NCBI RefSeq assembly: GCF_002289565.1
Contig: NZ_NTFY01000033.1
Location: 62,001-126,000, forward strand
Direction: 5' to 3'
DNA from: Rhodopirellula sp. SM50
GTDB taxonomy: Bacteria; Planctomycetota; Planctomycetia; Pirellulales; Pirellulaceae
DNA: 64,000 bases
The translations under genes and the position numbers were made by a program. Under the pieces are notes generated by a model that worked only from the letters and a program-made list of their open reading frames with translations, searched no databases and had not been told where the DNA came from. Below, one piece after another: positions 59,801-64,000 of the stretch (positions are counted from its first letter, which is position 1; every line of letters begins with the position of its first letter).

Positions 59801-62800
59801 GTCGACGACAAAGCTGAGGGTCGCGATCTCCGATTCATTTTCCAATGCATCAAAGGCTCGGAAGCGAACGGAATACTTGCCGTCGATAATCGATACGCCC
59901 GTCAATGTCTCCAGTTCATCGGGCGCAATTGAAAACGTCCCGTCGGTGGCGGAATGACTGATGGTTTGCCAGGGGCCGCCATCCATTGACAACTCGACGC
60001 GTTCGATCCCGCTCGGATCCTCGGCCGTGCCCGCAAGCGTCGCATCCGAAGTGATTCGGTCTCGAGGATTGACACCGGTATCGCTTGCCAAACCGATTTG
60101 AATCTCGGGTGGTGTGGTTTCATTGCCGATCCGAGTGATCGTCAACGATGACCCGAAGCCCGCACCGAATTCCGAGTCCGTTGCCGACCCTGCGAATACG
60201 ATCAGTTTATTTTGGCCGACAAGCAGCGGAACATCCCCAAAAGCAAACATCCCGTTGAGCAAGGTTCGCGTGGTCGTTTGCGTAACCTCGAGGGTCAACT
60301 CGGAAAGCGGTGTCGCGGTTCCGGCGATTGTGACGGGCGATAGGCTGGTGGTGTTGTCGCCGGGAGGCAGCGAGTCGTCACTTCCAGGTTCCAGCGCGAC
60401 CTTGGAGACCACGACGCCTTGCCCGAAGGCTGGCCCCGCGGCGGAATAGCCGTATGAATAAAGCATCGCAGAACGATCGACGTAATCCACCAGCCCGTCA
60501 CCGTTGATGTCGGATGACAAGTCGACTTCAAGGTTTTCCTCGACCGCAGCCAGCGCTTCCTGAAGCTGATTCGCATCGTTGGCATCGATTTGCCGATCGT
60601 CGTTGACATCCCCGGCCAGCCTCAGTTGCATGGTGTACGCTGCGCTAGGACCGGAGACGCGCATCAGCGTTAGTCCGGCTTGATCAATCATGAACAGACT
60701 GGTTGCACGCGTGCCGTCCACCACGCGCGACACCTGCTGGCCCCCGTCGAGACTGACCAACGGCGGGGAATCTTGTTGAGACTCGACGACGACTTGCAGA
60801 ATCAACTCGCCGCGTGGCGACGCGTTCAATTGCTGCTGCGTCCATTCAATCGTGAAGAGTTGTTCGATTGCCGGATCGCGGCTGTAGTTTCCAACGTTCC
60901 CAGTAAACTCGTCGATCGACCCAAGTGATGCGGTGACCTGGGATTCCTCGATGGTATTTCCGTACGCCAGAACCGTTCCGCCATCGGCGTCGTCGGAAAC
61001 GATGAGTCGACCGTCGGCATCATAAACATAGGATCCGAGCGGACTGCCCGTTTCATCCGAGATGCCACGCAGCAAGCCCGTTTCGTTGTAATTGAATTGT
61101 CGATAGCCTCCCGTACTCGTTGAGACACGGCTGATCCGGCCCTCACGATCACGCGTCAAGTTGATTCCGGTCAATCCCTTGGTGTCGATCCGACTGTCGC
61201 TGACATGAATCGCGCATCCGGGGCCATAGACGATGCTGGTGGTATGTCCCTCGCCATCGAGCTCGTAATGTGGTCCCGTTCCTGGCTGGATGGTGAAGCT
61301 CGTGCCAGGCAACAGCCCATTGGACGGATGGTAGGGCAACCCGGTTCCGAGTTGATAGAACTTGCCATTGACGCGTCGAAGCATAGCGTCGACCGATTCG
61401 AGCGTCGCACCGGCGCCCGAGTCCGCTTGCCAGCGCGGGCGATAGTAGGTCAATCCGCCGAGACTGATCGATTCGGGTGAGAACGTGAATCCGACTCGCC
61501 GTCCATCCGGAAGCGACGCATAAAGTCGCGAACCCTCGGAAAGGGGTTCGTAATCACCAAACCCTTCGCGCCCCGTGCTCGGTACGTCGGTTTGGATCAC
61601 GTAGTCAAGCTCCGCCCAACGCCACCCGCCGCCAAAGGTCGAATCAAACGCGGCCAACGACGAGTCGTAAACCCGGGTCAGCGAAAGCGTTTCGCCATCG
61701 GCTTCGAACGAGTCATCTCGATTCGTTTGGCGATAGACACGTGATTTGTCTGACGAGTTGACTTCGATCCGCATCCGTGCGGTCGCCGGACGACCCGAGA
61801 TGTCGATTGCCGACAGACGCAACTGATAAAACCCGTTTGCCATTTCCCTCGGGTCGATCGTCGCCAACGTTCCATCAAAGGGCTGATCGCCCGCGGCAAT
61901 CTCGCGGTACCGATCGGATCCCCATGGAGCCAAGGAGAGGGACCATTGATCAAGATTGGAATCGTCGATTGAGCCGACGACATCGATTTCTTGGCGGATT
62001 CCCTGATAGCCGATTTGGCTATTCAGGCTGAGCAGCGGCGCAAGGTCATCGGAATCGTCGAGTGTCTTTAGAAAGACGCTGTCCGAAGCACTCAGCCCCT
62101 GCCGATCTTGGACGAATCCTTCCAGCAGGATTTTTCCTGTTTCCGAGGGGCGAAGCGTCGCGTGACCATTGGCGTCCAAGTCGACTTCCTGTCCGGCGGC
62201 AAATAGCCGAACGGTTTCGATCCCCGATAGACTCGCTCCGGTCACCCGCACTGAAACGTCTTGATCGGGGCCGACCGGGAAGCTCGGAGTCAACTCGATT
62301 TGAACCTTTGGCGGGACTGGTTCATTCGTCACCCGAAGCAGCGCATTCTGCCTTGCAGTTTTGACTCCATCGGTCAGCGTAAAGGTCACGATGTAATCGC
62401 TGGCCTGGCCGACGACGGGTGTCCACGTGAACTCGCCGGTTGCTTCATCAAGCGCTGCACCTTCGGGCAACAGCACGGCGCCGTGTCGAAGATCATCCCC
62501 AAGATCGGGATCGGTGCCCACAAGCTGGAACGACAAGGGGCGTCCGACCACGCCGGCTTGGTCGATCGGTTCAAGGACCGGCGCGCGATTGACATCATCG
62601 ACGCGGAGTCTGAACGTCATCACATCCGTTCCGCCGCGCGAATCTTCTGCCGTGACGTTGAGTTGGTAGATACCGGATTGATTGAACGAGGGCGTCCATT
62701 CAAGCACCTGGGCGTCTTCGATGAGAACCGCACCGGCGGGAAGATTATCGATCGCCAGGTCATAGTCATCGAGATCCGGGTCGATCGCGGCGAGCAGCAG

Positions 62801-64000
62801 ACGATAGGCGGCACCCTCACTCGCGAATTGTGGGGCGACGCCAACGATCAACGGTGCCCGATTGGTGTCGGTGACGTTCACCGTCAAGGTGTCTTCGATC
62901 GTCAGGTTTCCGTCGCTTGCTGCGATGACGATTGAGTACTCACCGGCATCATCAAAGCCTGGGGTCCAAGTCAAGTTCCCCGTTGCAGAATTGAACGTCG
63001 CGCCGGCCGGCAATCCGGAAACGATGTCGTAGCGAAGCGAATCGCCATCGGGGTCTTCTGCGACGACGTGGAGGTCCAGCAATTGCGTTTCCGCGACACT
63101 GGCAATCAGCGAAGAAGTAAAGTTCGGCGCCTGATTGGTTTCCCGAACGCGAATCGAGAAGGTTTCGATATCTTGCAGTTCGTTGCCGGGGACGGAATTG
63201 CCGCCGTCCGCAACATCGACGGTCACAGAGAACGTCCCGGTTTCTGCAGGAGTCCAATTCAAAGTCGCGCGGCCGTAGACCGAGCTTTCAACGATACTCG
63301 CGTTGTCGATACCGGCCACCGAGTACGCCAGCGTTTCCTCGTCCAGGTCGTATGCCTTGAGGGGAATCTCGATGGTCTCGCCGAGCATTACCACTCTGTC
63401 GCCGATAAAGTCGAGCACCGGCGGGTCATTCTCGGACGTGACTTCGATCACGAAGTCAAAGAAGGTGGTCAAGCGATCGAATCGCTCGCCTCCCGGTGCG
63501 TAGTCCACTGCCGTGATTCGGATCGGATGATTGGCACGGTCACCGGTCACGGGATTCAGGACGAATTTGCCGCGACCATCGCCGAGGTCAGTGAATTCGA
63601 CGAAGTCCGGAAGGCTTCGGTTGCTCAGTGAGCTTGCTGCCGTCAACGTGATCGGATCTCCATCCGGATCGCTGACGTTGACGACGAACTCGGTCGTTTC
63701 ATCGCGAGCAATCGTCACCGTATCGATGGGCTCAATTACCGGCACGCGGTTTTGGCTCAGCACTTCGATGGGTACGGTCAAGTTCGCAGTCGCATTCGCG
63801 CCGACGCCATCGCCGTCGTCGATCGCGGTAAACGAAACGGTGTAGAGCCCGGCCTGGTCGAATTCGGGCTGCCAGGTAAACAATCCGGTTTGTTCATCGA
63901 AGTCCGCGCCATCGGGAAGCAAGCGAGTCGGACGATAGGTGACGGTCGGCTGAGCATCATCGGAGTAGTTCAGCGATCCATCATCCGACCTTACCGGCGG
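47876..64000 (-). CDS. Giant secreted multi-domain adhesin-like protein, 5' end outside window
   Basis: The frame is open from 64000 to the stop at 47876, so at least 5374 residues are present and the N terminus is missing. From the N-terminal side, by position: cadherin/Ig-like repeats (about 62.3-64 kb; GVTLTW-type TWTPGFDDAGEYSIVIAASD), an RHS/YD-like stretch (60.98-61.27 kb; SPLGSYVYDADGRLIVSDD), a dockerin-like EF-hand pair (60.45-60.62 kb), and a long run of bacterial Ig-like repeats (57.4-60.1 kb). VCBS-like repeats with one SdrD-B domain follow (56-57.3 kb), then three calcium-type DxDxDG modules, an alpha/beta-hydrolase-like region (51.2-52.4 kb), six tandem SdrD-B domains and a terminal dockerin. 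It is surely surface-exposed or secreted, probably a giant adhesin or attachment protein. The hydrolase part may be enzymatic. Confidence 0.9.
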   Translation of the reverse strand, partial: PPVRSDDGSLNYSDDAQPTVTYRPTRLLPDGADFDEQTGLFTWQPEFDQAGLYTVSFTAIDDGDGVGANATANLTVPIEVLSQNRVPVIEPIDTVTIARDETTEFVVNVSDPDGDPITLTAASSLSNRSLPDFVEFTDLGDGRGKFVLNPVTGDRANHPIRITAVDYAPGGERFDRLTTFFDFVIEVTSENDPPVLDFIGDRVVMLGETIEIPLKAYDLDEETLAYSVAGIDNASIVESSVYGRATLNWTPAETGTFSVTVDVADGGNSVPGNELQDIETFSIRVRETNQAPNFTSSLIASVAETQLLDLHVVAEDPDGDSLRYDIVSGLPAGATFNSATGNLTWTPGFDDAGEYSIVIAASDGNLTIEDTLTVNVTDTNRAPLIVGVAPQFASEGAAYRLLLAAIDPDLDDYDLAIDNLPAGAVLIEDAQVLEWTPSFNQSGIYQLNVTAEDSRGGTDVMTFRLRVDDVNRAPVLEPIDQAGVVGRPLSFQLVGTDPDLGDDLRHGAVLLPEGAALDEATGEFTWTPVVGQASDYIVTFTLTDGVKTARQNALLRVTNEPVPPKVQIELTPSFPVGPDQDVSVRVTGASLSGIETVRLFAAGQEVDLDANGHATLRPSETGKILLEGFVQDRQGLSASDSVFLKTLDDSDDLAPLLSLNSQIGYQGIRQEIDVVGSIDDSNLDQWSLSLAPWGSDRYREIAAGDQPFDGTLATIDPREMANGFYQLRLSAIDISGRPATARMRIEVNSSDKSRVYRQTNRDDSFEADGETLSLTRVYDSSLAAFDSTFGGGWRWAELDYVIQTDVPSTGREGFGDYEPLSEGSRLYASLPDGRRVGFTFSPESISLGGLTYYRPRWQADSGAGATLESVDAMLRRVNGKFYQLGTGLPYHPSNGLLPGTSFTIQPGTGPHYELDGEGHTTSIVYGPGCAIHVSDSRIDTKGLTGINLTRDREGRISRVSTSTGGYRQFNYNETGLLRGISDETGSPLGSYVYDADGRLIVSDDADGGTVLAYGNTIEESQVTASLGSIDEFTGNVGNYSRDPAIEQLFTIEWTQQQLNASPRGELILQVVVESQQDSPPLVSLDGGQQVSRVVDGTRATSLFMIDQAGLTLMRVSGPSAAYTMQLRLAGDVNDDRQIDANDANQLQEALAAVEENLEVDLSSDINGDGLVDYVDRSAMLYSYGYSAAGPAFGQGVVVSKVALEPGSDDSLPPGDNTTSLSPVTIAGTATPLSELTLEVTQTTTRTLLNGMFAFGDVPLLVGQNKLIVFAGSATDSEFGAGFGSSLTITRIGNETTPPEIQIGLASDTGVNPRDRITSDATLAGTAEDPSGIERVELSMDGGPWQTISHSATDGTFSIAPDELETLTGVSIIDGKYSVRFRAFDALENESEIATLSFVVDTVAPETPAAARLAEVADGGHNRDDGITNLTDVILVAAAEPDAIVEVIVNGNSLASGVSTGTATIPVVLPGEGVFEIMLIARDEAGNASSTSSPMTVQVDQTAPAALDAQITENGTTTSIDVDSTDVESVSIVGTTEPNAFVGVYRNSDANHPIAITQADATGAFRADGIALAQGVNSLIVEASDLAGNATSLTRTITTSATDVSAPTINVGLVEDSGRDATDKITNRADLSAKIDDPSGIAQVQVSFDGSALQDVTSWLDGARLDLSISRLMALAGGDLPDGIYTLEVTATDTLGQVSPTQSFTYTLDTARPTVSSPLDLAAADDTGESLTDNITRQSSFTLSTATEPGSIVRLYKDGQQIAQVDGGPTTEFPIADSADGTHVFTFTSEDPAGNVSSFSLPTTIIVDSITPSEPNAALSVADRAGDEATKTSQDTISLRGTAEPYSRINLAGTENFSTADGDGQFLLANIRLQPGENSLSVSSTDIAGNESSTEIRIAFEDTSGPVMEISLVDDTGNSDEDRITSIADHTGLVRDPSGVATFEGRLNGGDWVDLRSIVVSGFFSIEEDSFQDVFSQSLRRGINEIEMRATDADGNASSTTTTFNLDQSAPAIFAPDLDRASDSGWSSADDLTSSVRPRVRFPMAADLLTIWYRNGKEIARGHVNSDGTFQLPGLPDGENVITARVMDVAGNLSVESLPLTITVDSLLPAYSYDLAEESDSGTRGDRRTSAGTVTVSGAAEPGSIISLPETEGFSFVDALGQFDLIGVSLEPGENLIPVDVFDAAGNVFSTTMRFFREAEEASDSPSDTADSPRENAAPNAEDDVYGSERPVPINQVFAVTSQGEGVLANDTDTDGDRLAVLPATGSSTLGVPFSVYEDGTFDYDPREVFVDSTFGQEFSDSFRYTISDGYGGEATATVNLELVNDPTAAAFATLGDRVWYDANRNGLQDVGERGHAGIEVSLLDRASSVLETVTTSDHGYYAFAGLDPALEYRVSIDIPEGLAATSPGAGSDESVDSDLQNGSDRTGLITLSPGSIDRDIDLGLVTVSPDIDPPEPPPRPTPNVRPTANDDNYTANEDEIFYSSYSVLDNDTDPDEGPFPLAAVEQTSPNVNQPTVTLYADGDFSFDPRWAFNWLSEGENETFELPYRATDGLASDPAIAFVTIEGRNDPPTAEDDSGFIIPQSRVLYVSARKGLLVNDTDPDRNDQLTIEEFSGVTEKGAEYRVRPDGSFEYDPTESTILAELFQDSSQQEDSFEYIVQDGSGEVSTATVRIKVNAIDELGPEPVATDFHDIRIGLSLNNRGWVAFTAEEERDEKIYSNVYTVDTGSPDFERRQLMHDVINHPVFDGVPSFEESPRLTFGDYVQINDELEVLAHRALAARARAADLAFGANTPILLAFLETWDATEADSGYTTDVVAMSDMGLYGAGLKLRTLEFLIDTPFAGVVASPRGAGLAFLPGLVGGAVFFNLILEDLKRPPVYILNPVTAGAFPSELDYQSPFALVHNQVPASINNLGKPEYVFNALTSVEHGHDDYLVTGPNTPIRYLGSQVSDKVAPRVADTGEFVITTPGGTLYANNLTYTEPKELATQENGFASVGKLPAITDDGTMIGFAATHVEKGTGIYIVDPATGEFEKIVGISRDGILDPNEQWIDANDNDIFDADLLEDFGVITSIDIDAQVNIAHPSGPYAISQNEYDPAYHLQFTSERGTDNPVKGLDIAKLLVQETGTLEERVNFNRLRRVVGVGDVLSDIGVVQEVVTHDGLNFHGDVAFHAVGENGTGIFITKSPTLRVFVDANNDGNVDEDLFGEDYQLRDKDGELGVILSTGFGDDDGDGIPNWRDGYDLDPDLPQDNIASKLEFKKLVIEIPPGLEIEETTHLTFAYNASIPPVDLASDDAEVPAEGSLRIWTKDGSEARSVQTDFIQPADTGATYTAAQLGLSNEQRKTTLYLEGIRGPESGRFDRVIVGLLEQDEGTTQLTATDSFRATVVSQLLLVDANNDGVISFDPDGEDLAQKNPLPVDADGNRDIPGKILIVNDGDIDNDGVPDFADGLDVNSDNSAELTFDGSRLESLVVKLPAGIELDKAKLSFQYASSRANDLQRHGAGTWESPWVYSVSGEGALRIWATKSSQRQFGVFPNGDLIEADAAVDASTLPFTTDEVSGQHELMLYVEAVQASDSLADLPVVVTVYPDGDTSNQKLASSDTVRFTAIDLTIAFDNVNGNWQPSRYIDTTTIDRPFPFWINSDQDGDLGPTPDGLAADDVHYGFPDFLDENIASVRDLEDFLSFQVTATLIDRLPEEYALMLSFPPSAVNRGSSINVKAFPDGVLGPGYLYNESAAHSLLQSAETVTLNAPLPIDLFEDSIQQFLLEGVSQSYGALDIILTKEIQGNATPIGSDSAYLEILPMESPEVSATGSVRNPGSLSPSRIDHFTVGDTVAPDFNPLNSPVQLSIKSDTKPPIKRQNSLSSNWLGGAVDPNLPEPDEDYILHVHGWRMTPEQRRAFTETSFKRLFWQGYSGSYGFFTWPTEYVDSEPLLQFASEAPGNYMRSERKAYQSGAGLQQLLKALSAPDNYHNRVHLFAHSMGNVVVGEALRLEANSVSPSVLLRSYAATQSAAPAQSYTSNLPTRFIVGQPDIFADYLGTGPYFGQIKQAVSKTINLFNEEDWAMSDLIWVMNAALKSRGGDLNLSNAGDEIWKYNDQKLNANPPEGSESDFNVFNETVRFRSGAATINGENTNYYWPEFPPGWIRLAYTGIQNADGEYSEESFETVASLDPSGVPERFEIFAFAAKPRFYSVGRAGSSEGLQSFFHESVNLELQPFDFGWGDLLFGPRTYWSHSAQFLGDNMRRWNYWDRLLCSFEIDRQVSLASACQPALVSSNLGEGENTPELVESDSFASKPSIYFDEPAYQSQVDMNVQLVSQDASTNQISPQGPWVFIGDVSVSATTIRLDEHPQLISGARRDYKLGADATTFSFRVHDVFLGDNGIDQAPDAFEAALQLESGDYFAPVMGMPGSDAFFNVQSDGTYFAGQGVSVNGTEISAGVLDLNQPIHVSLDVSALPQDSLVTLAYDLVGFGIASGTVQIDVLEGDLVPQNSISGFVYLDENDNGAFDVDESPISGVTIQLSGSDSRSTTTLADGSYSFLGVSDGTYTITQIQPDGFDDGRETQGTPPLGSVLDNQFVDLVFVGNDVNATGYNFGERPQVVTPNNSIGGYVYVDSNNNGVFDSGELPISGVVVTLSGDADRSFTTGIDGAYQLNALPDGTYTVAQSQPAGYDDGIDTQGTPALGNVENDRFVDIVLSGNEITATGYNFGERPIVGTPLNKISGTVYIDRNNNGVFDIGEVPISGVDVTLTGLVNSTFTTGPDGSYRFINLPDGTYTLSAAQVPGLDDGKETQGNPVLGSVENDRFVGLQLVGGIDAVGYNFGERESVTSENNSITGYVYLDENNNGLFDTGESGIEGVVIELSGSQSETIVTDSGGRYQFTSLPNGVYTVTEQQPAGFDDGVESQGTPALGSVGQDVFSGLNLVSGDTILTGYNFAERPLDGAASVISGRVYIDLNQNGVYESEPGLQAVEIRLTGPVNRTVQTDEFGVFSFANLPAGNYSLSEVQPVTYDDGSESLGSTGGEILPDGFQNIVVDGQSLATGYNFGELLREQPSRNSLGGVVFLDVNNNGMRDEQELVLPNVQITLSGPVSSTTVTSAGGTFVFLGLPDGEYTLTETHPVDFLDGIDTAGSAGGTVGNDVISQIVLRDNAVAIGYNFGERGLLNPTKKDFLASTPPAEERIRALMEGRAGRATYAGPAADLMIHNPHLPHDANYDGSITPSDALRVINHIATRHQSAASGESLPGLPMQVYADVNNDGSISPIDALQIINRIARTYAASFAEAESFEAPLLANPHNVSGVTVELDVDLLGDRLFAESKLFTAETPESNGLVPASLADPDDFRAAVDKVLAGDEYDETLSSLSADVDFDSLSNL
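48170..48380 (-). other. C-terminal dockerin-like EF-hand pair
   Basis: DANYDGSITPSDALRVINHI and DVNNDGSISPIDALQIINRI are two calcium loops followed by helices, as in type I dockerins. A second, more diverged pair lies at about 60.45-60.62 kb (DVNDDRQIDANDANQLQ, DINGDGLVDYVDRSAM). Confidence 0.85.
48516..50527 (-). repeat. Six tandem SdrD-B-like domains of about 330 bp each
   Basis: Each unit opens with a motif of the form N-x-I-x-G-x-V-Y-x-D-x-N-x-N-G and ends with T-G-Y-N-F-G-E-R. The DNA copies are clearly related, which suggests expansion by duplication. SdrD-B domains form calcium-stiffened rods in surface proteins. Confidence 0.88.
51230..52390 (-). other. Alpha/beta-hydrolase-like domain inside the giant protein
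   Basis: ILHVHGWRMTPEQRRAF resembles the oxyanion-hole strand, and VHLFAHSMGNVVVGEAL is a nucleophile elbow (A-H-S-M-G). An acid and a final His are harder to place. Lipase, esterase and peptidase functions are all possible. Confidence 0.7.

Overview
The window looks like chromosomal DNA of a planctomycete, most likely a Pirellulaceae (Rhodopirellula-like) bacterium. This rests on family knowledge, not a database search. The pointers are three Hanks-type kinases tied to ECF-like sigma modules, a TIGR03000-like domain in front of a CAP domain, an SHD1-like domain on a secreted protease, a giant cadherin/Ig/SdrD-B/dockerin protein, and many short palindromic repeats between genes.

Region 1 (1-19.7 kb) is core-like. 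It holds a truncated M28 peptidase, a small 2x[4Fe-4S]/7Fe ferredoxin, a protein that fuses an ECF-type sigma module to a Ser/Thr kinase, a secreted trypsin-like protease and a primary-type sigma-70 factor. These are followed by a CBS-pair protein, full-length pyruvate:ferredoxin oxidoreductase with a dihydroorotate-dehydrogenase-like partner, a TerB-like protein, and a four-gene Mla-type lipid transport operon. That operon runs permease, ATPase-like protein, MCE protein, lipoprotein, and its ATPase-like subunit has lost the Walker A motif. Gaps in this region are filled with hairpin repeats, several in two or more copies.

Region 2 (19.8-36.1 kb) is accessory DNA. It starts at a tRNA-Val(CAC) gene whose 3' half is overlapped by an antisense tyrosine recombinase. 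Behind the recombinase lie a winged-helix protein, a family A DNA polymerase with a proofreading domain, an unknown protein, and two small helix-turn-helix proteins. An intact IS21-type element (25512-28087, 5-bp target duplication ATCCA) sits just upstream of these. It is followed by unrecognised genes and a second, atypical tyrosine recombinase at 35-36 kb. No second copy of the tRNA end was seen, so the right boundary is open.

Region 3 (37-64 kb) holds surface and signalling genes. A secreted CAP-domain protein is followed after 15 bp by a 2338-residue membrane kinase with zinc ribbon, WD40-like, LamG-like and leucine-rich parts. Next is a divergent ECF sigma / FHA-kinase pair only 33 bp apart. 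The region ends with the 3' part (over 5370 codons) of a giant secreted protein that runs off the end of the window.
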